Source: Synergistaceae bacterium (lineage in GTDB: Bacteria > Synergistota > Synergistia > Synergistales > Aminobacteriaceae). From it: a stretch of DNA of 32,212 bases. The notes beneath the pieces were generated by a model that worked only from the letters and a program-made list of their open reading frames with translations, ran no database searches and was not told the origin of the DNA. The position numbers and the translations under genes were made by a program. This document shows, in pieces, positions 8,154 through 15,995 of this stretch (its first letter is position 1; each line of letters opens with the position of its first letter). The stretch spans positions 1-32,212 of the forward strand of contig JAFSKE010000074.1 in the NCBI GenBank assembly GCA_017449135.1, written 5' to 3'.

Positions 8154-9344
8154 TTAAATTCTGAATGGTTCCATGCCGGGTAATTTTTTACCTTCGCAAT
8201 ATTCCAAACTTGCACCGCCGCCGGTTGAAACGTGAGAAACTTTGTCAGCTACCTTAAATTGTCTAACTGCACTTGCTGTATCTCCGCCTCCAATTACGGT
8301 AACAGTTCCGTGTTCCTGAGTCATTTTTGCAACGGCTTCGGCAAGATCTTTTGTTCCCTGTGCGAATTTAGGATCTTCAAATACACCCATAGGGCCATTC
8401 CATAAAATTGATTTTGCACCTTCGAGAGCCTTCGTGAAAAGTTTGACCGTCTCGGGGCCAATATCGAGTCCCATTTTGTCGGCAGGCATTGAATCGCTTG
8501 AAACTGTTTCAACGTCTGATGCGTCCATTGCAGAAGCTACTACACTGTCAACAGGCAACAGGATTTTAACGCCTTTTTCGGCTGCCTTTGCGAGAGTCTC
8601 TTTTGCGAAATCCAATCTTTCAGAATCGCATAATGATTTTCCGATTTCTTTTCCCTGAGCCTTCAAGAATGTATAAGCCATTCCACCGCCGATTAAAATT
8701 GTGTTGGCTTTGTCGAGAAGATTTCCCACGATTGCGATTTTGTCGGAAACTTTTGCACCGCCCAAAATTAATACGTATGGTTTAGCAGGATTTTCACTGA
8801 CTGCACCGAGCATTTCGCCCTCACGGATTAATAAATCTCCAGCAAACGCCGCTTTAACGAAGGGAATTACTCCGCATGTCGAACAGTCTGCACGATGTGA
8901 AGCACTGAAAGCGTCCATTACGAAAACGTCAAAAGGAGCTGCCATCAATTTTGAAAAACCTTCATCGCATTTTTGTTCTTCAGGGTGATAACGTGAATTT
9001 TCGAGAACGACAACCTCGCCGGGTTTTAATGCGTCAACTGCCTTTGCAACTTTTTCGCCTACGCAGTCATCAACGAAAACAACTTTAAGATTATATGCTT
9101 TTTCAATGTCAGGAACTATTTGAGAAATTGAAAACGCAGGATCGACTTTGCCTTTCGGTCTGCCGAAATGTGAAACGAGAGCGATTTTTGCCCCTGCATC
9201 AAGTAATTTCTTTAATGTACTCCAATGAGCCCTGATTCTTGAGTCGTCCGTAACTTTGCCATTTTTGAACGGAACATTAAAATCGACTCGCATAAGTACC
9301 TTTTTTCCTGATACATCAGCAGGTGAAAATGTTTTTAGTTTCAT
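8154..9344 (-). CDS. pgk: Phosphoglycerate kinase
   Basis: Transfers phosphate between 1,3-bisphosphoglycerate and ADP. 396 residues, the usual bacterial length. Diagnostic motifs: R-V-D-F-N-V-P near residue 20, S-H-F-G-R-P-K-G near 58, the nucleotide-binding L-I-G-G-G-M-A-Y-T-F region, and G-G-G-D-T-A-S-A near 352. ATG start with GGAGG about 13 bases upstream. It sits between whiA and tpiA with gaps of 30 and 15 bases. A gap (glyceraldehyde-3-phosphate dehydrogenase) gene, often found in this cluster, is absent here. Confidence 0.98.
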   Translation of the reverse strand: MKLKTFSPADVSGKKVLMRVDFNVPFKNGKVTDDSRIRAHWSTLKKLLDAGAKIALVSHFGRPKGKVDPAFSISQIVPDIEKAYNLKVVFVDDCVGEKVAKAVDALKPGEVVVLENSRYHPEEQKCDEGFSKLMAAPFDVFVMDAFSASHRADCSTCGVIPFVKAAFAGDLLIREGEMLGAVSENPAKPYVLILGGAKVSDKIAIVGNLLDKANTILIGGGMAYTFLKAQGKEIGKSLCDSERLDFAKETLAKAAEKGVKILLPVDSVVASAMDASDVETVSSDSMPADKMGLDIGPETVKLFTKALEGAKSILWNGPMGVFEDPKFAQGTKDLAEAVAKMTQEHGTVTVIGGGDTASAVRQFKVADKVSHVSTGGGASLEYCEGKKLPGMEPFRI

Positions 9345-9374
9345 TGTTAAGTTTCTACCTCCGCATTAAAATTT

Positions 9375-10187
9375 TTATAAATTATCTTCCATGATTTTTT
9401 GTAATTTTCTCCACCGATATTTTACAGCAGATTTTGAGATTGAGGGAAATAAATTTTGTCCAAGCTCATCAAGACTGTATTCCGGATATTTTATCCTTAA
9501 CTCTACGATGGATTTTAATTTGTCGGGCAAAGTCTCTAATATTCCAGCCTTTATAATTTTTTCACACAATTTTAACTGTTCGCCGGCAGCTTTTGAACTT
9601 CGTGTAATATTAGCTATTTCGTAATTGCTTTGCAGGTTTGCCCGATTTTTGACCGAACGAATCATCACGGTATTGTCAAATTCAAGAGCATTAAAAGTTA
9701 AATCAATGTTGCATAAAAATGTCATGATATCCTCGTGATTTCTAAGGGTAAATTCATTTTTCCTGGAAGCCCACGAAAGTTTTGTAGACTCTAAAATTGT
9801 TTTTGTAAAGTCTAAAATATTTTTATTTGAAATTATGAGTGCGAGATAATAACCGTTTTTCGGAAAATACAGTCCTCCCGAACTTCCGAAAATCCCCTTT
9901 AACCAAGCCCACGAAGTTTTTATGCCTTTAGGGAATTTTAGAATTTTATCGGGCAAATTAAATCTCACTGAAGGTTTATAATTTTTTCTCGTAATCATTG
10001 AGATTCCAGGATTAAAATTTTGAGCATACGAAGTTGACGACCAGATTTTCATTAAACGTCTTGCAGCTTTTAATCTGTTTGTCGTAAAGTTTCTCATTCC
10101 CATTAAAATTCCGCTGGCCTCATAATCCGCAAATTTGATTTCACTGATTAACCATTCGTCCCAGATTTTCTCTCGATTCTCAATCAT
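9375..10187 (-). CDS. whiA: WhiA-type DNA-binding regulator
   Basis: 270 residues. The N-terminal half resembles the degenerate LAGLIDADG-homing-endonuclease fold of WhiA (G-I-F-G-S-S-G-G region, then G-Y-Y-L-A-L), and the C-terminus has the WhiA helix-turn-helix (Y-S-L-D-E-L-G, then S-I-S-K-S-A-V-K-Y-R-W-R-K-L). WhiA proteins control sporulation in actinobacteria and division or chromosome functions in Bacillus. The job in Synergistetes is not known to me. It is first in an operon with pgk, tpiA and a secreted-protein gene, matching the frequent whiA-glycolysis neighbourhood. The ATG at 10187 was chosen over upstream TTG (10226) and ATG (10220) options because the family's conserved region begins here, but no option has a strong Shine-Dalgarno sequence. 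Confidence 0.8.
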   Translation of the reverse strand: MIENREKIWDEWLISEIKFADYEASGILMGMRNFTTNRLKAARRLMKIWSSTSYAQNFNPGISMITRKNYKPSVRFNLPDKILKFPKGIKTSWAWLKGIFGSSGGLYFPKNGYYLALIISNKNILDFTKTILESTKLSWASRKNEFTLRNHEDIMTFLCNIDLTFNALEFDNTVMIRSVKNRANLQSNYEIANITRSSKAAGEQLKLCEKIIKAGILETLPDKLKSIVELRIKYPEYSLDELGQNLFPSISKSAVKYRWRKLQKIMEDNL

Positions 10188-10261
10188 GTTACAAAATTTC
10201 TCTCTAAAAAATGCTATCATTATCAATACAATAAATATTTTAACAGGAGGAAATTTTTTTC

Positions 10262-10882
10262 ATGAAACGTAAAATTTTTGTAAGTATTTTAATTTTGGCG
10301 GCGTTAGTTTTTTCGGTCGGAGCAGCAAAGAAAAATGACGAAATTAAACGTATGGGAATTTTTATCAGCAACTTCACCGAATTAAGCATGTACGATTTCG
10401 ATCTCGAAGAATACGGCGATGATGATATGCTTCATTTGGGAGACCCTGACAACATGGAAGAATTAATCAGATTCGGAATCGGACACAACGTAATCAACAA
10501 CAAAAAATTAATTCTCAAATGCACACGCAAAAAATGCGAATACGGAAATTCCACAATCAAGCGTGAATCCGTTGCTGCAAGTGTCAAAAAATATTTCGAT
10601 CTGCCCGTTAAACATCAAAGTGTTTTCGGCGACGCTCCCGAAGCTGAATATGACGGAAAGTTATATCACTTCGACAAAAACAACTGGAACAATGACACAA
10701 TTTATTATGCAGATGTTCAGAACGTTAAGAGAAGCAAAAGAATTATCACGATGAGCGGAGAATTATACGAACTTGACAATCCTAAAAACCGTCCCGCAAC
10801 TTTTGTCGCAACAGCAAAGCCCCACACTTGGAACGATAAGGACACTTGGGCGATTTTGTCGCTTAAAGTCGAATGGAAATAA
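10262..10882 (+). CDS. Small exported protein of unknown function
   Basis: 206 residues, not recognised. A Sec signal peptide spans about residues 1-20 (M-K-R-K-I-F-V-S-I-L-I-L-A-A-L-V-F-S), with likely cleavage near V-G-A-A. The mature part starts K-K-N-D-E and contains I-F-I-S-N-F-T-E-L and an acidic region, then a basic C-x4-C pair (K-C-T-R-K-K-C) near residue 80. There are no membrane segments and no lipobox. ATG start with a strong AGGAGG 10 bases upstream. It is divergent from whiA and 52 bases ahead of the symporter gene, possibly co-transcribed with it. Confidence 0.8.
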   Translation: MKRKIFVSILILAALVFSVGAAKKNDEIKRMGIFISNFTELSMYDFDLEEYGDDDMLHLGDPDNMEELIRFGIGHNVINNKKLILKCTRKKCEYGNSTIKRESVAASVKKYFDLPVKHQSVFGDAPEAEYDGKLYHFDKNNWNNDTIYYADVQNVKRSKRIITMSGELYELDNPKNRPATFVATAKPHTWNDKDTWAILSLKVEWK

Positions 10883-10934
10883 TATGTTATTATTATCCGA
10901 AAATTTTTTTTAACTGAAAAGGAGCTTTTGAAAT

Positions 10935-12392
10935 TTGAATTTAGAAATATTAGTTTTCATTGTTTATTTGATTTTCATGCTTTCAATCGGTCTTTATTTC
11001 TTCTTCCATGACAAGACAAAGACTGAAAAGAGCTATTTCTTAGGCGATCGAAAAATGGGTGCATGGGTTGCTGCATTATCGGCAGGAGCTTCGGATATGA
11101 GTGCATGGGTTTTAATGGGACTTCCGACTTCAATTTATGCACTCGGACTCGGACAGGTTTGGATTGCTTTCGGACTTGCAGTAGGCTATACGTTAAGCTG
11201 GATTTACGAAGCACCGAGACTGCGTACATTTTCGATTGCTGCGAACGATTCAATTACAATTCCGCAATATTTGACGAACAGATTTTTATCTCAGTCAAAA
11301 ATTTTGCAGATAATTTCGGCCGTTGTATTTTTAATCGCTTACACGATTTACGCTGCATCAAGCATAAAAGCCTGTGGAACATTATTCAACACAGTAACCG
11401 GAATCGACACGACAATAGCAATGTACATCGCAGCAGTTATCGTTATAAGTTATACATTCTTGGGAGGATTTTCGGCGGTATCATGGACGGATTTCTTTCA
11501 GGGAATGTTAGTTCTTGCGGCAATGTTTGTTGTACCGTTGGCGGCTGATGCGTTATTGAGTGCTGAAAACTTTTCACCGATTAACAGCCCTGAATATTGG
11601 AACGCATTTTCAAGCTGGCAGGAAATTGTTTCAGGTTTAGGCTGGGGACTTGGATATTTCGGAATGCCTCACATAATAATAAGGTTCATGTCGATAAATT
11701 CACAAAAGGAATTGCGGAAATCTGCGAAAATCGGAATCACCTGGACGGCTTTAATCGTAACTTTTGCAGCGTTCGTCGGAATTGTCGGCAGAATGTTTAT
11801 CGGTTTTGATGAGACAGTAAATTCAAATTCGCTTGTCTTTGTCGTAATGACAAGAAAAATTTTCCCTGCTTTAATTTCGGGTGTGATTCTCTCGGCAATT
11901 TTGGCGGCTGCAATGAGTACTGCTGACAGTCAATTATTGGCGGCGGCTTCGGCATTTGCTTCTGACGTTTACAGACCTGTAATCCGCAGAAATCATGCCG
12001 GAAATCGTGAAATGTTGTGGGCAGGCAGAATTGTAGTTTTAGTAATCGCCGTAATAGCTTTAATGATCGCTTCAAATCCAAATTCAGGCTCAATCATGGC
12101 TTTAGTTTCAAATGCTTGGGGAGTTTTCGGAGCAGCATTCGGCCCTGCAATAATTTTGAGTTTATTCTGGAAACGCACGACATTTTCCGGAGCAAGTGCA
12201 GGAATTTTTGTAGGAGCATTGGTTGATATTTTATGGTTAATGAAGATGTCTCACACTGGAATTTATGAAATTATCCCGGGATTCTTCGCAGGATTTTTAA
12301 CAGCAGTTTTGATTTCGTTAATCTCGCCTAAACCTTCAAAAGATGTCGATGAATTATTCGATAAAGCATTGAAGATGTCAGAAGCTGAATAA
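10935..12392 (+). CDS. putP: Sodium:solute symporter, PutP-like (probable Na+/proline)
   Basis: Inner-membrane sodium-coupled transporter of the SSS family; proline is the likely substrate but is not proved by sequence. 485 residues with about 13 hydrophobic helices. Family motifs: G-A-S-D-M-S-A-W near residue 50, P-R-L-R-T-F-S near 95, the D-S-I-T-I-P-Q-Y segment, and A-M-S-T-A-D-S-Q-L-L near 325, which carries Na+-site Ser/Thr residues in PutP. The start is TTG at 10935 with AAGGAG 9 bases upstream; no in-frame ATG fits better. A strong hairpin follows at 12404-12435. Confidence 0.92.
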   Translation: MNLEILVFIVYLIFMLSIGLYFFFHDKTKTEKSYFLGDRKMGAWVAALSAGASDMSAWVLMGLPTSIYALGLGQVWIAFGLAVGYTLSWIYEAPRLRTFSIAANDSITIPQYLTNRFLSQSKILQIISAVVFLIAYTIYAASSIKACGTLFNTVTGIDTTIAMYIAAVIVISYTFLGGFSAVSWTDFFQGMLVLAAMFVVPLAADALLSAENFSPINSPEYWNAFSSWQEIVSGLGWGLGYFGMPHIIIRFMSINSQKELRKSAKIGITWTALIVTFAAFVGIVGRMFIGFDETVNSNSLVFVVMTRKIFPALISGVILSAILAAAMSTADSQLLAAASAFASDVYRPVIRRNHAGNREMLWAGRIVVLVIAVIALMIASNPNSGSIMALVSNAWGVFGAAFGPAIILSLFWKRTTFSGASAGIFVGALVDILWLMKMSHTGIYEIIPGFFAGFLTAVLISLISPKPSKDVDELFDKALKMSEAE

Positions 12393-12403
12393 AAATAAAA
12401 TAT

Positions 12404-12435
12404 AAGTGCAACGCCGTGTTATGTGTGTTGCACTT
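12404..12435. terminator. Bidirectional terminator between putP and hxlR
   Basis: Perfect 9-bp stem AAGTGCAAC / GTTGCACTT. T-rich sequence follows on both strands, TTATATTTTATTTTT on the minus strand being the better one. It overlaps the last codons of hxlR. Confidence 0.75.
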
Positions 12436-12772
12436 CAATAATTTTTTCTGCCCATTCATAAATCGATTCAAGTGCCGGAATTAAAGTTTTCCCTCGTTCG
12501 GTCAATCCATATTCAACAGTCGGAGGAATTGTGTTATATTGCTTTCGAGTGATTAAATCGTCATTTTCAAGTTCCCTCAAACATTTTGTCAACATTGTTG
12601 CTGTAATTCCTACAACTTTTCGTTCAAGTTCCTTGTAACGCAAAATCTGATTTTCAGAATCCGTTATGTACCATAAAATCGGCAGTTTCCATTTTTGTCC
12701 GATTAATTTCATTGCGTACAGAATCGGGCAGGAAGTTTCATAAATATTTTCGTGTTCAGGCAAATTTTTCAA
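12419..12772 (-). CDS. HxlR-family winged-helix regulator with conserved N-terminal Cys
   Basis: 117 residues from the chosen start. HxlR signature: S-C-P-I-L-Y-A-M-K-L-I-G-Q-K-W-K, then R-Y-K-E-L-E-R, I-T-A-T-M-L-T-K-C-L-R-E-L-E and V-E-Y-G-L-T-E-R-G-K-T-L. The Cys before the first helix (C15 here) sits where YodB Cys6 and HypR Cys14 lie in Bacillus, the thiols that sense quinones and disulfide stress. TTG at 12772 was chosen because AGGAG is 8 bases upstream and the length suits the family; the ATG at 12823 has no Shine-Dalgarno sequence. It is divergent from the oxidoreductase operon that it probably controls. Confidence 0.88.
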   Translation of the reverse strand: MKNLPEHENIYETSCPILYAMKLIGQKWKLPILWYITDSENQILRYKELERKVVGITATMLTKCLRELENDDLITRKQYNTIPPTVEYGLTERGKTLIPALESIYEWAEKIIEVQHT

Positions 12773-12893
12773 ATCCTCATCTCCTATACTATAAAAAATA
12801 TACCGACAAAGAAATTTCTTCATACTTTTATTTTTAATGCAGGTAATTATAATATCGCACTTGATGATTTACAACACAAAGGAGATGTTTATA

Positions 12894-13883
12894 GTGAAAA
12901 ATTTATTTGAGACAGTAAAATTAAAGAATCTTACCATGAAAAACAGATTAATCCGTTCGGCAACGTGGGAAGGAATTGCAGAACCTGACGGAAGTATTAC
13001 AGATGAGAGTTACGAAATTTACAGAGAACTTTCAAAGGGCGGTGTCGGAGCAATAATAACGGGATTTACGAGCGTTTCGTCAAATGATTTTTATTTCGGC
13101 GGAATGATGAGGCTTTCGGACGATAAATTAATTCCTCAATATAAAAAATTAACTGACATTATCCACGCTGAAAATTGCCCCGTGATTTCGCAGTTAGCAC
13201 TCGGAGGGTATTACAAAGGCCATGAAATTATTGAACCTGACGAAATGACACAAACTGAAATTCAAGATGTCATAAAATTATTCGTTAATGCAGCAGTCAG
13301 AGCAAAAAAAGCAAATTTTGACGGTGTACAGATTCACGCAGCACATTTTTTCTTTTTGAGCCGTTTCATAAGTCCAAGATTCAATCACAGCAAAGACAGG
13401 GCAAAAATTTTATTTGAAATTCTTGACGGAATTAAAAATAAAGTACCCGACATTCACATAACAATAAAAATAAATTCCAGCGATTTTACATTCGGGGGAC
13501 TTGATGAAAATGAATCTCTCGAAATCTGCAAAAAACTTTCGGAAGCCGGAATCGACTCAATCGAAGTCAGCGGCAACGGTACATCTGTTGCAGGGATTAA
13601 GCCTCATGTAAACGAAGCATATTTTTTGAATTTCGCCTCAAAACTCGCAGATGAAATTTCGCCGAAAACTCCTGTAATTTTAGTTGGTGGTTTGAGAAGT
13701 CTTGCAACAATGCAGGGAATTTTGAACGACACAAAAATTGAATTGCTATCACTTTCAAGGCCTTTATTGCGAGAACCTGATTTCCCGAAACTTTTGCAGA
13801 GCGGTAAATTAACGGAATCAAAATGTATTTCGTGCAACGCCTGCTATTCCTCAAAATCTCATCGCTGTATTTTCAGAGGCTGA
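12894..13883 (+). CDS. NADH:flavin oxidoreductase, Old Yellow Enzyme-like
   Basis: 329 residues from GTG at 12894, which has AAAGGAG 9 bases upstream; the ATG at 12885 lies inside that Shine-Dalgarno sequence and is unlikely. Single FMN-binding TIM barrel: L-F-E-T-V-K-L-K-N-L-T-M-K-N-R start, V-I-S-Q-L-A-L-G-G region, D-G-V-Q-I-H-A-A-H with R-F-I-S-P-R-F-N, and V-G-G-L-R-S near the phosphate site. The barrel ends in a four-Cys tail, C-x2-C-x2-C-x7-C, recalling the Fe-S cysteines of 2,4-dienoyl-CoA reductase, but the second NAD domain is absent. Such enzymes reduce enones, quinones or nitro compounds with NAD(P)H. First gene of a four-gene operon divergent from hxlR. Confidence 0.9.
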   Translation: MKNLFETVKLKNLTMKNRLIRSATWEGIAEPDGSITDESYEIYRELSKGGVGAIITGFTSVSSNDFYFGGMMRLSDDKLIPQYKKLTDIIHAENCPVISQLALGGYYKGHEIIEPDEMTQTEIQDVIKLFVNAAVRAKKANFDGVQIHAAHFFFLSRFISPRFNHSKDRAKILFEILDGIKNKVPDIHITIKINSSDFTFGGLDENESLEICKKLSEAGIDSIEVSGNGTSVAGIKPHVNEAYFLNFASKLADEISPKTPVILVGGLRSLATMQGILNDTKIELLSLSRPLLREPDFPKLLQSGKLTESKCISCNACYSSKSHRCIFRG

Positions 13884-13887
13884 AATC

Positions 13888-14751
13888 ATGTTGAAAATTG
13901 ATGTCGAAACCGAACGAGGAACATTATTAAACGGCGTTTTGTTTTCGTCAGATAAAAAAGCTGAAACTGTCGTAATTGCGATAACGGGCATTCATGGAAA
14001 TTTTTATTCAAATCCTTTTTATTACAACATTGGCGATACTTTAACGACTGGGGGAATTGATTTTATTTACGCACAGACAAACGACGCTTTCGGACAAATT
14101 CAGACCTTCAACGTTAAAACACAAACTCCCGAATTAATAGGCTCATGGAACGAAGATTTTAATTATGTCGATGAAGATATTGAAGGATATTTGAAATTTG
14201 CACACAAAGAAGGCTACAAAAATATTATTCTGGCAGGTCATTCGCTCGGAGCTAACAAGGTGATTTATTATTTATCACGGCATCACGATAAAAATAATGT
14301 CAGTCATTTTATTCTGTTAAGTCCTGCGAATTTAACGTGGCTAATGAAAAACGTAACAGAACGTGAAAAGCAGATTATTCTTGAATATGTCGAAAGCGGA
14401 AACGAGAATAAAATTTTGCCTTTTTACTTTATGGGCTGGGTTGAATGTATCGCAAAAACTGCTTATCAATGGCTTTTTACTCCGACTCTTAATAATGTTC
14501 ATGTCGAAGCTGACGGAGATTTCTCACAGGCCGAAAAAATTACTCACACAGGAGCTATGATAATCGGAACTTACGATAATTTTACTTACGGAAACCCGGC
14601 GGGATTTTTGAGCAACATTAACAATCACATGCCTACAGCAAAAGAAAATAAATTGATTTTCATTCAAAATACCGGACACACTTATCAAAAGAAAGAACAG
14701 GAAATCGCAGAAGATATTTTGAAAGTCGTTAAGGAATGGGAGGAAAAATAA
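13888..14751 (+). CDS. Alpha/beta-hydrolase-fold enzyme
   Basis: 287 residues, cytoplasmic. The nucleophile elbow G-H-S-L-G places Ser119, and the C-terminal His264 (N-T-G-H-T-Y) completes a Ser-His pair; an oxyanion-like I-T-G-I-H-G-N is near residue 33. Asp at D229 (I-I-G-T-Y-D) is the likely acid. The substrate is unknown; the fold includes esterases, lactonases and thioesterases. It starts four bases after the reductase stop with GAGG 8 bases upstream, so it is co-translated with it. Confidence 0.85.
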   Translation: MLKIDVETERGTLLNGVLFSSDKKAETVVIAITGIHGNFYSNPFYYNIGDTLTTGGIDFIYAQTNDAFGQIQTFNVKTQTPELIGSWNEDFNYVDEDIEGYLKFAHKEGYKNIILAGHSLGANKVIYYLSRHHDKNNVSHFILLSPANLTWLMKNVTEREKQIILEYVESGNENKILPFYFMGWVECIAKTAYQWLFTPTLNNVHVEADGDFSQAEKITHTGAMIIGTYDNFTYGNPAGFLSNINNHMPTAKENKLIFIQNTGHTYQKKEQEIAEDILKVVKEWEEK

Positions 14752-15111
14752 TTGCCGTTTATAATTTCGAGAGTAAATGTTGATGTCAGCAGTGAACAGG
14801 AGAAAAAAATCAAAACTTCTGTCGGAAGGGCGATTGAACTTGTGCCGGGAAAAACTGAAGAATATTTGATGATGATCTTTGAAAATAATTCACATATCTG
14901 GTTGAGGGGCAAAAATTTCGAACCGTCAGCGTACATCGAAATGAAAATTTTCGGGAATGAAAGTCATCACGGTTATAACGCTCTAACGGCTGAAATAACG
15001 AAAATTTACAACGAAACATTAAACATAAATCCAAATAATATTTATGTATTATACGATGATATACATACATGGGGCGTTAGGGGATTTACGTTTGAACGAG
15101 GGAGATTTTGA
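14752..15111 (+). CDS. MIF/tautomerase-superfamily protein
   Basis: 119 residues. After removal of the initiator Met, Pro is the first residue (M-P-F-I-I-S), the catalytic base of the macrophage migration inhibitory factor (MIF) and tautomerase superfamily. The E-E-Y-L-M-M-I-F-E-N, A-Y-I-E-M-K-I-F-G and I-Y-V-L-Y-D-D-I-H-T-W-G segments match MIF strands, and the length is that of MIF (about 115). Starts with TTG directly after the previous stop, with GGAGG 8 bases upstream. A keto-enol tautomerase role on a product of the neighbouring enzymes is inferred. Confidence 0.88.
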   Translation: MPFIISRVNVDVSSEQEKKIKTSVGRAIELVPGKTEEYLMMIFENNSHIWLRGKNFEPSAYIEMKIFGNESHHGYNALTAEITKIYNETLNINPNNIYVLYDDIHTWGVRGFTFERGRF

Positions 15112-15115
15112 AGTA

Positions 15116-15970
15116 ATGAATGACAAAATCATAATTACAACATTTACTGATCCTATGATGGGCTTGTCATGGGAATATGAACCGACATTCAGAAAACTTG
15201 AAGCGCATTTTCGAGATATTATTGAGTTCAGATACATTATGAGCGTTCTTGTGCCTAATGTTTACAGACTTGTTGATTCAAAAGACATGAGAATAAGCAA
15301 TGAATTTGCTCTCAAAAAATATAATGAACGTCTTGCAAAAATTTATGAAAGTGAAGAAGCCATTAGCGGAATGCCTATTAACATGAATGATTTTCATCTT
15401 TTTTCGGTTGAAAATACTTCATCAAGACCGTTAAATCTTGCTTATAAAGCCGTCCAGCTCCTTGACAAAAACAAAGCAGGATTATTTTTGTATAATTTGA
15501 GATATGCAACTGTTTTTGAATGCAGACAGACAACAAAACTTGAAGAGATTCTGAACGTTGTGAAAAAAACCGATATTGACTGCGAAAAATTTTTGGAGTT
15601 TTATAACAATGGTATTGCAGAAAATGCTCTGAACCATGATTTAATTTTGACTAAGGAACTTGGAATTTACACTTTGCCCGCATATTTGATTCAACATAAC
15701 GGTAAAAACGCTCTGATAAGAATTTTGATTGAGTACGAAAGTTTTATCTCAGTTATAAAAGATATTTCAAACGGTAAAATACTCCCTCAAAATCCAGAAT
15801 TAAACGTTGAAACATTTTCCGAATTTCTGAACAAACACCCGTTAATATCATTGCTTGAATTAAAAGAAACGTTTGATTTTGAAGATACTGACGGCGTGAA
15901 AAAATTTCTCTCACAAATTCCAAGTGAAAAATATGTTTTGAAAGATGATTTTATAAAATTCCTCCCCTAA
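15116..15970 (+). CDS. DsbA/FrnE-fold protein lacking the CxxC active site
   Basis: 284 residues, no signal peptide, so cytoplasmic. The N-terminus (I-I-T-T-F-T-D-P-M-M-G-L-S-W-E-Y-E-P) aligns with the thioredoxin-fold start of DsbA/FrnE proteins (D-P-x-C-x-x-C), but both cysteines are replaced (M15 and S18). The central helical insertion and the later T-L-P-A-Y-L-I cis-Pro loop (near residue 200) agree with the fold. A C-terminal extension of about 80 residues looks like a small helical domain. Without thiols it should act as a binding or adaptor protein, not an oxidoreductase. The start is ATG at 15116 with GGGAG upstream; an in-frame ATG at 15044 would overlap the tautomerase. Last gene of the operon. 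Confidence 0.75.
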   Translation: MNDKIIITTFTDPMMGLSWEYEPTFRKLEAHFRDIIEFRYIMSVLVPNVYRLVDSKDMRISNEFALKKYNERLAKIYESEEAISGMPINMNDFHLFSVENTSSRPLNLAYKAVQLLDKNKAGLFLYNLRYATVFECRQTTKLEEILNVVKKTDIDCEKFLEFYNNGIAENALNHDLILTKELGIYTLPAYLIQHNGKNALIRILIEYESFISVIKDISNGKILPQNPELNVETFSEFLNKHPLISLLELKETFDFEDTDGVKKFLSQIPSEKYVLKDDFIKFLP

Positions 15971-15988
15971 ACTTTAGAGGAGGTTTTT
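15961..15988. terminator. Terminator at end of the redox operon / ileS
   Basis: Inverted repeat CCTCCCCTAAA / TTTAGAGGAGG with one mismatch, then TTTTT on the plus strand and AATTTTAT on the minus strand, so it may serve both convergent genes. It overlaps the last gene's stop codon. Confidence 0.75.
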
Positions 15989-15995
15989 ACAAATT

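Noticed and set aside
12788-12793. TATAGT as the -10 box of hxlR
   Set aside because: Transcription from it would begin inside or after the Shine-Dalgarno sequence of the chosen TTG start, and no -35 fits.
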